NCBI GenBank assembly: GCA_963931865.1
Contig: OZ007518.1
Span: forward strand, 9,848,361 to 9,912,360
Direction: 5' to 3'
Length of the DNA: 64,000 nt
Origin: Axinella damicornis
Taxonomy: Eukaryota > Porifera > Demospongiae > Axinellida > Axinellidae
Shown here: positions 1 through 10,352 of the stretch, piece after piece
How the letters are laid out: the number at the start of each line of letters is the position of its first letter
How positions within the stretch are numbered: the first letter of the stretch is position 1
Notes under the pieces: generated by a model
Databases searched by the model: none
Told to the model about the DNA's origin: nothing
The model's input: only the letters and a program-made list of their open reading frames with translations
Made by a program: the position numbers and the translations under genes

Positions 1-174
1 ATCCACGTCTACCAGCCTGCCACGAACAATTGGAAGCAGGTTGGGGAGTTACCTACTGCACGCTCAGACTGTGCATGCACACTGCTACCTGTACCCAGCG
101 GTGAGCTCCTGGTTGCAGGAGGACGTGATAGCAATGGCGAACTAACTACACGAGTCGACGTAGCTGCGATGTGA
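1..174 (+). CDS. 3' end of a kelch-repeat gene (partial, last exon)
   Basis: Open in frame 1 from the window edge to a TGA at 172-174. The peptide carries a kelch-type blade (YQPATNNWKQVGELPTA, then LLVAGG) and ends DVAAM. It is nearly identical to the end of the death/coiled-coil/kelch gene finishing at 21362, so this is the last exon of an upstream tandem paralogue. The differences are small: two extra residues (VP) before SGELL and a few substitutions near RSDCACT. Kelch blades form a beta-propeller used for protein binding. The rest of the gene is outside the window, so its full architecture is inferred from the downstream copy. Confidence 0.8.
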   Translation: MHVYQPATNNWKQVGELPTARSDCACTLLPVPSGELLVAGGRDSNGELTTRVDVAAM

Positions 175-1980
175 CGTAACCTCATTCCCAGAACACTTCC
201 TGACATGAGAACGAGTTTTGACACTTGATTTATTTTGTCATGTAAATGCTTTTTTCCTTGTAGACGTTAATTGTTTTGTATTTTTTGTAATAATAATTAT
301 TTTAATCTGGAAAAATGCTATTGAATAACAAAGCGCGAAATAACAAGCATGAATTTCAACAAAAAGCGCGTTTTATAATTTCTAGCAGCCGACGATACCT
401 AATAAGTCAACGCACAAAAATATTGAATTCTGCAGCGGTACGTTGCAGTGCAGTGTGTCTGGCGAGATGAGGCTGGCTAGCGAGACTATTGTACGACGTG
501 CATGGCCTAGGGTGAGCTGAAAACGTATTCTTAGTAGAGAACTGTTAATGTTGGGGCGAACCTAATCTTGAGCGAGCAAGCTGATAGTGCCTACTGCAAT
601 AGCGATAGCTAATTGTAACTCAATTATATTGTTATGATAGTGGTATTGCCAGACCTAGTATACCTTTGTGTGGCACTGTGAGTAAGTCGTGTGCTGGTGA
701 TGGTTAGTCTCAGAACCAGACCTCCGTGCGAAGGGTTCCAGGCCGTTCCCACTGCCACTGTTTGATCGCTTGCAGTATGCAGAATATGCCATATTTTGCA
801 ATGCATACTGCAAGCGATCAAAAACTGGTGGTTGGAATGGCCTGGAGTGGATGGAGATACTGAGAGCTGCGGACACTGAACCAAGAGTTCATGCCATTTG
901 GAGTGTGCAACTGCCATAGTGATACAGTTTTTACTGCCGCCATCTCAGCAGTATGATATAATTTTAACAAATTATTTGTTTAACACCAAGCGCTAGAGCC
1001 GTGGACAGGCCCCCCTGCACCTGCCATCAGGCACACACATGCGAGGGTCGGTCTTTGCCAGGCAGCCATGTCGATCGTTCACATATGAAACTTGTTCTCC
1101 AGCCCAGATCACAAACGTTCACTAGAGACTGAACTGTGAACTGAGGAAGCATACTCGAGTCTGGAGCTAGGGCCTGCACCCTCCATGAGATAGCCAGGTA
1201 ATTAACACACTGGGTGGGACTAGCCTCGTTCCCAGGCGGGGGAGCCTGGGAACGAGGCTAGCCTGGGGACCAATATTATTCTGCTGTGGACAGTTTGGGG
1301 GAACAGCTTTTGTGACCTGGGCTTGTAAACAAGTGCCATGGATTGTCCAAGGGCAGCGTTTTGTATGGTCCTGGGGACCAATTAATCTGTCATGGCAGTC
1401 CACAGGGTCCGCTTTGGGGAGACCACTTTGTGCTATGAAGGTTTCATGTTAAGTGGATGCTAAAGATATTCACAGCTGATTGTCCCTCGTCATACTGTCG
1501 AGATGGTGGCAGTAGAAGCTGCACGGCAGTTGCCCCTCATATTGTTACTAGGAATACGTGTCCGCATCATGCCTCGTGCGCACCGCATGCGTACGTGACC
1601 TGACCACGTGCTTATGAGCATGATCATAGTTTGAGAGTTTTCCCCATTCAGTGCCTTGCGGTAATGTGCTCAGTAATCAACTTTTGACCCTCTGCTCAAT
1701 GTCCAACTGTTACATGCAGATCCTCCTTGTGCTGGTGACCTCTGACCCCTCACCTGGTTGCAATGGAGCTGCTCATCGAGTCAGTGATGTACAGTGTACA
1801 GAACATAACTTGACACTCTGTGGTATGTTGCAATGGAGCAGCACTGGAGCTACACCTCAAGTCAGAAAAAAACTGGGATTTCCCCATGGTGTAGCGGTGT
1901 ACAGTAATGGAGCTGCACCAGCAGGACTCTCAGGTAGACCAGCCACTGGCTGATGAGACATTCCTGTCGAAAATTAAAAT

Positions 1981-2013
<33 letters not shown>

Positions 2014-2019
2014 GATCTA
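175..2019. other. 3' flank of kelch gene; no gene seen
   Basis: No convincing coding exon. It contains the duplicated 3' flank, a decayed tagtctcagaaccagacc foldback near 700-850 with an internal hairpin (gatcgcttgcagtatgc against gcatactgcaagcgatc), the 1221-1260 palindrome, a first diverged occurrence of the 53-bp minisatellite motif near 1875-1925, and an ATCT microsatellite at about 1983-2013. Confidence 0.6.
1221..1260. mobile_element. Palindromic element, TAGCCTCG family (minimal 40-bp form)
   Basis: A near-perfect hairpin: tagcctcgttcccaggc, a short G-rich loop, then gcctgggaacgaggcta. The orthologous position in the duplicated copy (22380-22419) holds the same element with a few changes, so it predates the duplication. 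It is one of more than twenty related palindromes in the window. Confidence 0.75.
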
Positions 2020-4707
2020 CCTCCAGTCAGGGATTTCCCCATGGTGTAGTGGTGTACAGTAATGGAGCTGCACCTCCAGTCAGGGATTTCCCCATGGTGT
2101 AGCGGTGTACAGTAATGGAGCTGCACCTCCAGTCAGGGATTTCCCCATGGTGTAGCGGTACAGTAATGGAGCTGCACCTCCAGTCAGGGATTTCCCCATG
2201 GTGTAGCGGTGTACAGTAATGGAACTGCACCTCCAGTCAGGGATTTCCCCATGGTGTAGCGGTGTACAGTAATGGAACTGCACCTCCAGTCAGGGATTTC
2301 CCCATGGCGTAGTGGTGTACAGTAATGGAACTGCACCTCCAGGCAAGGATTTCCCCATGGTGTAGCGGTGTACAGTAGTGGAACTGCACCTCCAGTCAGG
2401 GATTTCCCCATGGTGTAGAGGTGTACAGTAATGGAGCTGCACCTCCAGTCAGGGATTTCCCCATGGTGTAGCAGTGTACAGTAATGGAGCTGCACCTCCA
2501 GTCAGGGATTTCCCCATGATGTAGCGGTGTACAGTAATGGAGCTGCACCTCCAGTCAGGGATTTCCCCATGGTGTAGCAGTGTACAGTAATGGAGGTGCA
2601 CCTCCAGTCAGGGATTTCCCCATGGTGTAGTGGTGTACAGTAATGGAGCTGCACCTCCAGTCAGGGATTTCCCCATGGTGTAGCGGTGTACAGTAATGGA
2701 GCTGCACCTCCAGTCAGGGATTTCCCCATGGTGTAGCAGTGTACAGTAATGGAGCTGCACCTCCAGTCAGGGATTTCCCCATGGTGTAGCGGTGTACAGT
2801 AATGGAGCTGCACCTCCAGTCAGGGATTTCCCCATGGTGTAGCAGTGTACAGTAATGGAGCTGCACCTCCAGTCAGGGATTTCCCCATGGTGTAGCGGTG
2901 TACAGTAATGGAGCTGCACCTCCAGTCAGGGATTTCCCCATGGTGTAGCAGTGTACAGTAATGGAGCTGCACCTCCAGTCAGGGATTTCCCCATGGCGTA
3001 GTGGTGTACAGTAATGGAACTGCACCTCCAGGCAAGGATTTCCCCATGGTGTAGCAGTGTACAGTAGTGGAACTGCACCTCCAGGCAAGGATTTCCCCAT
3101 GGTGTAGTGGTGTACAGTAATGGAGCTGCACCTCCAGTCAGGGATTTCCCCATGGTGTAGTGGTGTACAGCAATGGTGCTGCACCTCCAGTCAGGGATTT
3201 CCCCATGGTGTAGCAGTGTACAGTAATGGAGCTGCACCTCCAGTCAGGGATTTCCCCATGGTGTAGCGGTGTACAGTAATGGAACTGCACCTCCAGGCAA
3301 GGATTTCCCCATGGTGTAGTGGTGTACAGTAATGGAGGTGCACCTCCAGTCAGGGATTTCCCCATGATGTAGCGGTGTACAGTAATGGAGCTGCACCTCC
3401 AGTCAGGGATTTCCCCATGGTGTAGCGGTGTACAGTATGGAGCTGCACCTCCAGTCAGGGATTTCCCCATGGTGTAGCGGTGTACAGTAATGGAGCTGCA
3501 TCTCCAGTCAGGGATTTCCCCATGGTGTAGCGGTGCACAGTAATGGAGCTGCACCTCCAGTCAGGGATTTCCCCATGGTGTAGCGGTGTACAGTAATGGA
3601 GCTGCACCTCCAGTCAGGGATTTCCCCATGGTGTAGCGGTGTACAGTAATGGAGCTGCACCTCCAGTCAGGGATTTCCCCATGATGTAGCGGTGTACAGT
3701 AATGGAGCTGCACCTCCAGTCAGGGATTTCCCCATGGTGTAGCGGTGTACAGTATGGAGCTGCACCTCCAGTCAGGGATTTCCCCATGGTGTAGCGGTGT
3801 ACAGTAATGGAGCTGCATCTCCAGTCAGGGATTTCCCCATGGTGTAGCGGTGTACAGTAATGGAGCTTCACCTCCAGTCAGGGATTTCCCCATGGTGTAG
3901 CGGTGTACAGTAATGGAGCTGCAACTCCAGTCAGGGATTTCCCCATGGTGTAGTGGTGTACAGTAATGGAGCTGCATCTCCAGTCAGGGATTTCCCCATG
4001 GTGTAGCGGTGTACAGTAATGGAGCTGCATCTCCAGTCAGGGATTTCCCCATGGTGTAGCGGTGCACAGTAATGGAGCTGCACCTCCAGTCAGGGATTTC
4101 CTCATGGTGTAGCGGTGTACAGTAATGGAGCTGCATCTCCAGTCAGGGATTTCCCCATGGTGTAGCGGTGCACAGTAATGGAGCTGCACCTCCAGTCAGG
4201 GATTTCCCCATGGTGTAGCGGTGTACAGTAATGGAGCTGCACCTCCAGTCGGGGATTTCCCCATGGTGTAGCGGTGTACAGTAATGGAGCTGCACCTCCA
4301 GTCAGGGATTTCCCCATGGTGTAGCAGTGTACAGTAATGGAGCTGCACCTCCAGTCAGGGATTTCCCCATGGTGTAGCAGTGTACAGTAATGGAGCTGCA
4401 CCTCCAGTCAGGGATTTCCCCATGGTGTAGCGGTGTACAGTAATGGAGCTGCATCTCCAGTCAGGGATTTCCCCATGGTGTAGCAGTGTACAGTAATGGA
4501 GGTGCACCATCTGTCAGGATGGTGTAGCGGTGTACAGTAATGGAGCTGCACCTCCAGTCAGGGATTTCCCCATGGTGTAGCGGTGTACAGTAATGGAGCT
4601 GCACCTCCAGTCAGGGATTTCCCCATGGTGTAGCGGTGTACAGTAATGGTGCTGCACCTCCAGTCAGGGATTTCCCCATGGTGTAGCGGTGTACAGTAAT
4701 GGAGGTG
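2020..4707. repeat. 53-bp minisatellite array (about 50 units)
   Basis: Tandem units of 53 bp containing catggtgtagcggtgtacag and tggagctgcacctccagtca. Units differ by point changes (gcagt or gtggt for gcggt, ggaactg for ggagctg, catctcc for cacctcc) and by single-base deletions. Because 53 is not a multiple of 3, the minus strand reads as a protein-like repeat cycling through frames; this is not coding. A multi-unit block recurs at about 3361-3510 and 3680-3840, which shows higher-order amplification. A second array with the same unit lies at 23190-24332. Confidence 0.95.
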
Positions 4708-5638
4708 GGCAAGAACATAACTTCACACTCTGTGGTATGTGTACTGCTGCTTTTGAAATATGACGGAATACGATTATGACGCTGTACCACTATTTTAAGA
4801 AAGACAACTGTATACTCCCCAGAGAATGCGACATTGGGGATTCCTCTCTCTCTGGGAAGGAAGTAAGCAAGCTTTGGAACTACGTGCCTAATATTTTTCG
4901 AGGGATGTGGCCAATGATTGTGCTCGAGCGCATCACTGCCACAGCATAGGGATCCTGAGTATTGTTGGTCTCCCTCGCGCACTTGGACGGTGGGACTCCA
5001 AACTGTATGTAAAACGTGATGGCCTCTGACAAAACTCTCTACATCGAATGTCTCCATGGCTAGCTGGTAACTAACTGGTTGCACTCGATACCGTTCACAC
5101 ATTGCCCTTCAATTGCGCCTAGTACTTACCTAGCGCCTCGCACTGAGGCTTACGTCATAGCCATTACGTAATGTTTGTCAAGGATCATATTGGCAAAAGT
5201 AAATTTCGCCAAATTAAAAATACGGTGTTTTGGCTGAAATCGCCAAATTTAATGCCAAGCAAATTTTCCTGCTATACAGTACCTCGTGATCCTATCACTG
5301 TAATGCTTCAGTGTTTTGTGTGTGAAAAACCTTTGTGCTTGTGCCAATTTGGTAGTTGCGATGTTTGTGATTGCGGCTGCACTTTTTGTGAGTTAGCCCC
5401 TCCCTGATTTGTTACAAAGTATGTTCGCGAGTTGACACCATGCCAGCTATAGCCAGAAGGGCACTGCTGACAGCAGTCTCGTGCCCGGACCACACCCTCT
5501 CACGAGGAAAACGTGAGGGGCTGTGGTCTGGGCCACGAGACTTAAGAGCCACTCCCATAAACCACACCCACTAAGAGCCACTCCCATAAACATAACTCTT
5601 TTGCTGTAATGTAAGTGCTTGCAACTCTGCACCTGAGC

Positions 5639-5673
5639 TAGCCTCGTTCCCACGCGGCCTGAGAATGAGGCTA
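5639..5673. mobile_element. Palindromic element, TAGCCTCG family
   Basis: tagcctcgttcccacgcgg followed by the imperfect inverted end gcctgagaatgaggcta. It is a minimal member of the family with almost no loop. Confidence 0.65.
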
Positions 5674-6371
5674 CACCTGAGCTAGTGCTCATATAATATA
5701 TTGTAGCATTACGGTAGAGACACTGCACAATGAATGAGTTGTTATTGTGGCTGGTGTGAGCGATCCCCACACTTATGTATTGGGCATATTGTACGTACCT
5801 ACGGCGCTATGCTTCATATACCATACATGTATAATTATGTAAAGTTCATAAGTCTTTGTTTCACATTACACAGTGTCCTGGACACATGATGGAGAGGGGG
5901 CCAGAACTGCTTCTGTTCTCAACTGCTTCTGGCAAACATCGACTCAGCCATTACCAGCGGAGTCTCCCAAGGCAAGACGGAGGCGACTGCGACACAAGGC
6001 AGACAGACGAGTCAGTCAATGCGCAGGTGTTAGCAGCAGAGTCTTCCATGGCAAGACGAAGGTGACTGGAATCCTAAGAGAATCCATGCATGTGGATCAC
6101 AAGATGTTGTAGAGAGCCAGAGGTGCGTCCATGCATGGGTAGTATCACCATTCATCAACAGGCTGTCTGTTTATCTGCTGTATGGCTTATGGCATCTGCA
6201 CATGAGCTGCTCACGCTCACCCCCAACATGGTTCAGTCATCACTAGTTGATATCTGAGATTATGTAGACATTGAAGACATTGTGGTTGTTTTGTTGCTAT
6301 AGAAATGATACTCGTCATGTGGATACTCATTGATTCATTGATTGCCTATAAAATGCGGTATATCCTCTGAC

Positions 6372-6440
6372 CAAGAGCGCATGATGACATCATTGTTTTT
6401 TCACGCCGTGAAAAAACAATGATGTCATCATGCGCTCTTG
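6372..6440. mobile_element. 69-bp perfect palindrome with CAAGAGCGC ends
   Basis: Two 34-bp arms beginning caagagcgcatgatgacatc pair exactly around a single central C. The same terminal motif (caagagcgc...gcgctcttg) bounds another foldback at 16096-16170, so this looks like a small non-autonomous inverted-repeat element rather than a chance hairpin. Confidence 0.7.
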
Positions 6441-8384
6441 TCTGACTATTGATGGCTCAATAATGCAGCTGGTCTGTCAATCAGTGCGCTGTGAGCTGTG
6501 CATGAGTAGCTTACCTCTCTGCCAGAGTCGAAGACTCACGTTACAATATCATATTGCAGCTGATAATTTTGTCCATAAGTTCTGAGCACACTGCACAGAG
6601 TTAACACAGCACAATAAGCAAAGCCACTGACACTAGCCTCATTCCTAGGCGGCCTGGGAACGAGGCTACACTCACACCAGCAAATGTGCATTGTAGGAAT
6701 GAAACCTGATTCAGAACGCATCCGTTAACCTGATCTGTGACGAAGGAGTTCTGCCGAGGTCTGAAAGAGTGGAAAAGAAGCTACAAGACAGTGTGAATGG
6801 TGCCATCTGCTGTATGATGTGCATTCCATGGTTCCGTATACTGACAACATGTCCGTGGGTTTGGGCTTACAACACCACGATAGAAATACACTCAGAACTT
6901 AGCTAATGAATTACGGGCTTGACCTTTGACCCTTAAGACTTCCAGAAAAGATGCCTGAATCAACTTGGAATTAGTGGCCATTGTGGTTATGCCACTATAC
7001 ACAAGTAATTAATTGAACTCTTAAGATAATTGTCACAATGAATATGTTTTTCTGGAGGTTGCTAGGTGATGGTTGCTAGGTAATTCATTATTGTTGCTAG
7101 GTGATCTTTGCTAAGTGGTTGGTATGTAGTCCAACAGCTGACCCCTGAGCAGAGGCCTGTCACCAGCTGCTGTACTATGCATGCACGCATGCGGTATGCA
7201 GTTTTATTTTGGGGGGAATAGGGGCTAGATCCAAACACCGCTAACCTGCTTCCTGTTTGCCATGACATTGAATCGTTAATCAGAGGAAGCTACACACAAT
7301 ACCCTGTGAGAGCCATGCACCTATTGGCAGATAAAAAGTATTATGTATGTACACTGAGCACAGCAGTGGTGACAGGGACAAGGAGGTGTACAAAACAAAC
7401 TATATACGTATGTGGGTGCAACGTCCCGCATGCCAATTCTACAATTCAGTTGGCGCTGACACTTGAGTGACACCCGAGTAGCCATGCTCTAATGACCACC
7501 GCATTCCATTTCAATTACCATGGGAGGATAGTTGCACCACTGTAGTAGCCAAACAATTTGCTAAATGTGTTTGCAGTGTGCGCTTGTGCATGCATAGTGT
7601 CTCTGTCAAAACTTTGTCTTCTTCTGATGATATGCACTAATTTAACAAGCAGCCAATTAACAATATTCCCCTGGAATTGCAGACAGAGTACTCAACAACT
7701 ACCCAATATGGAAACTGCTGAGTCAGGCTACTGCTTGAGTCAGGCTTACTGCTGTATACAAGAGGCTCAGAACTGGAGTGTGTTGACCTTAGCCTCGTTC
7801 CCAGGCCTCTACACCTCCAGTTTTTGATGCCAAAAGTGATCGGGTTATGACTTGAACTTGTTCCAGTTGCATGCTGAAACACACTCCAGTGACTGGAGAA
7901 TGATATATTAACTGTGTTCCAAAATCCTTCAGAACAGGAGATGAGGTACTGTTCACAACATTTTGTGCAGTGTGTACATTAATACAAAGAGTGTGCACTG
8001 GTTTAGCCCATTGCAGTTCCATTCTCAGCTCCAGGGGAACATGTGTTGTCTGATAACCATCTGCCAGTAGTAACTAATAGTGTCTCTGTCAAAATTTTGG
8101 ATGCCAGTGGTCTCCATCAGCTGCCCCAATATATGATAAGAGTGGGACAATCCATTGTGGTTTGAGTCCTTCATTCTCAGCTCCAAGGGAACATTTTTTT
8201 GGCTTTAACCACATGCTGTGTAATTGGTACGGGTAGTCCATGTGACCATCATCAGATGAAGACAGGATGGTGGATACTAGGTTAGATTCATATGACATTT
8301 GTTCCACAGTGGTGCCAATTCAAGATACATGTTCTGTAGCTACTGAGTAGAGGACTCAGATTCGCTCTCGGCACTCTCAACTTC

Positions 8385-8469
8385 TAGCCTAGTTCCCAGA
8401 CCTCCCACTTTTCATACTGCAAGCGACAAAAGTTGGGCGTGGAGGCCTGCATTGGGAATATCGAGGCTA
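8385..8469. mobile_element. Decayed TAGCCTCG-family foldback element
   Basis: It starts tagcctagttcccagacctc and ends in the diverged inverse gggaatatcgaggcta. The inside contains catactgcaagcgacaaaag, a piece also seen inside the elements at 700-850 and 11869-11978. The internal sequence is therefore shared, not random. Confidence 0.6.
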
Positions 8470-8742
8470 TAGAAATTCTACCTTGGTCTCACTTTTCTTA
8501 ATTGGGCTTGGTCGTCAGCCATATTTGTGAATTCCAGTCCTGGTCCTAATAAGAACCGGTGTCATAGGTGATAATGACTCCCGTCATACGTGACTCCTGG
8601 TCACTGGTGCCTAGGTGAGAGTGACTCCGATCCCCGAACATTTATGCCTAGGCACGACTCTGAATGACTCCTCCTTTGGCCTGACATGAATGACTCCCCA
8701 GAGTTGATCACGCCTATAGTTATGTTCAGGAGTCATCCCCTT

Positions 8743-8784
8743 AGCCTCATTCTCAGGCTGCGTGGGATCCTGGGAACGAGGCTA
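8743..8784. mobile_element. Palindromic element, TAGCCTCG family
   Basis: tagcctcattctcaggctgc pairs with cctgggaacgaggcta after a short loop. Minimal form of the family. Confidence 0.65.
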
Positions 8785-8973
8785 TCATCCCCTGTGTGCT
8801 GCTCATCACACTGCCGACTTGTTGAACACAATCATTAATCCCTGTAAAATCAGATTTATTCTATGGCTGATTCCGGCAATGCAATTGCGGCGATGCCAGA
8901 GATGGATTATCAATTGACATCTGCTTGCCAGACCATACACCAACTGTCAGCACCCATTCCAGAGTGTTCTCGT

Positions 8974-9012
8974 CATGTCTGATGCAGATTATGGGTTTAC
9001 AGCACGACTACA
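8974..9012 (+). other. Possible short first exon (low confidence)
   Basis: An ATG opens a 13-codon stretch (MSDADYGFTARLQ) that ends exactly at a good donor, cag|gtgagt. It could be an alternative first exon of the downstream death/kelch gene or a remnant of another gene. I found no matching acceptor in a compatible frame before 9714, so it stays a candidate only. Confidence 0.2.
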
Positions 9013-9222
9013 GGTGAGTAGCTATATAAAAGCAAGTGTCAATAGTAATTATTGTGCTGATGGCATGTCAATAAGTTCTATATTGACACCATATGATTAA
9101 AGTATAATACTAAAAGAGGTGTGTTAATAGTGAGTGTGGATACATGCAACTGACATACAATTTTGGCATGGGCAGAGAAAGTGCAGTTAGCTAACTGGGT
9201 CGAAGTGTGCATCAAAATGTGA

Positions 9223-9444
9223 TCATAGGAACGCTTTGAACTGAGACTTTATGGATGCAATGGATGCATGCCTAGTCAGATCACAAGTGTTGACAAACGT
9301 GATCATTTTGTTATAATATATTAGCTGTTCCAGATGATACATATGATAGTAATGAAATCGGTCTATAATTTTCACAGGAGTTTTGTCCCCTGATTTAAAG
9401 ACTGCAGGTGTAATGCGATGGATACGCCGGATATTGTGCTGCAA
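9223..9444 (-). pseudogene. Degraded non-LTR retrotransposon reverse-transcriptase fragment
   Basis: The minus strand reads ITPAVFKSGDKTPVK followed shortly by LEQLIYYNKMITFVNT. This resembles the conserved FKSGDK...NYRPISLL...LE.LIYNK segment at the start of the reverse-transcriptase domain of LINE-type elements. The NYRPIS stretch is scrambled (IIDRFHYY) in a way that fits small frameshifts. No other retrotransposon part is visible nearby, so this is a short dead fragment. Confidence 0.55.
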
Positions 9445-9713
9445 GATACAAGAGAGAAGTGATGAATAGGGATGTAAAGAACTGCTGCACAGTACTTGAA
9501 AACTTGTCTACTCCCACTACACCTACCTCATCTTGATTGAAAGTGAAATCATTATTATCTACATACAGTTAAGTTCTAGACAGGAAGTCACATGACGTGC
9601 AAAGGAAGTAAGGCGCCTTAGTGGCCGAACTGCTTGCGTGAAGCTAAAAGCACTGTGCTCTATACCAGCCGAATCGAGTGACACTGCAGCCTTGCGAGAC
9701 GCATTGCACCACA

Positions 9714-10321
9714 ATGTCGGTCGACCCGTCCCAGTTGAGGTCCTCACCTCACACTGGCTACTACCTAACCTTCTTTGTACTGAAGACGCCCCTCATCATG
9801 AATGGTCAGCCTGCACAGATCACCTCAGACGATGGGCATCTCACCCTCAGCTGTCGCAACCCTCCCGTCAGCATCACGTTCGACTCCCTCACCACCGAGG
9901 TCGACGCTGTTGTGAAGAAGTATGGTCTGGAAGGGGTGAGCAACTACTGGTGTGAGGAAGAAGTACCTCTGTTCGAGCTCAAGCTCTCTTCTCAGCGCAG
10001 TCTTAAAAGCTTCCTTCGCCTAAAAGACCAGCTCCAGAACGAACTTGCTTCCAGAGTTTCTGCAAAGTTAACTCAGAAGCAGCAATCGGTGGGTCCAGTA
10101 GTAGTGTATGCACACAGCGAAGTACATATGCTCACTCCCCGCCCGGAAACAAAGGATGCCAATTAAGGTGTTGGTGGTGACGTCCGAAAACATTGACACT
10201 TGCTACACCATTTGGAGAGAAAGTGAGGTGTTCAATTTTGTTGCTCTGTACAGAGCGATGAGGATCGATCGCAAAGCAATTCCCAACGAAGGTACTAACA
10301 TCTGGCTATCATCCCCCCCCC

Positions 10322-10352
<31 letters not shown>

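Larger units (their letters stand above)
1..5027. repeat. Segmental duplication, left copy
   Basis: The segment matches 21195-24823 in the same orientation: kelch last exon, 3' flank, the region around 1221 (tagcctcg palindrome), an ATCT run, a 53-bp minisatellite, and a unique tail ending near gtaaaacgtgatgg. It continues off the window to the left. The left minisatellite is more than twice as long as the right one (about 2.7 kb against 1.1 kb). The left copy also has extra foldback DNA near 735-845 that the right copy lacks. Its right edge is where similarity stops, near 5027. Confidence 0.85.
5028..8860. other. Gene-free spacer with palindromic elements
   Basis: No exon is supported. It holds several TAGCCTCG-family palindromes (5639-5673, 6634-6668, 8385-8469, 8743-8784), a 69-bp perfect palindrome at 6372-6440, a short run of gttgctaggtga repeats near 7057-7120, and unexplained open stretches near 5856-6112 that match no family I recognise. 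Confidence 0.5.

Noticed and set aside
2027..4401. Repeated minus-strand open frames with a protein-like repeat (HYCTPLHHGEIPDW)
   Set aside because: They are a 53-bp minisatellite read in rotating frames; no start context, no splice logic, and frames break at every odd-length variant.
2020..4707. CRISPR-like array
   Set aside because: Units are tandem and contiguous with no unique spacers; the surrounding genes are eukaryotic.
5856..6112. Overlapping open frames after a cacag acceptor-like site
   Set aside because: Two different frames are open, neither resembles a known domain, and no compatible neighbouring exon was found.
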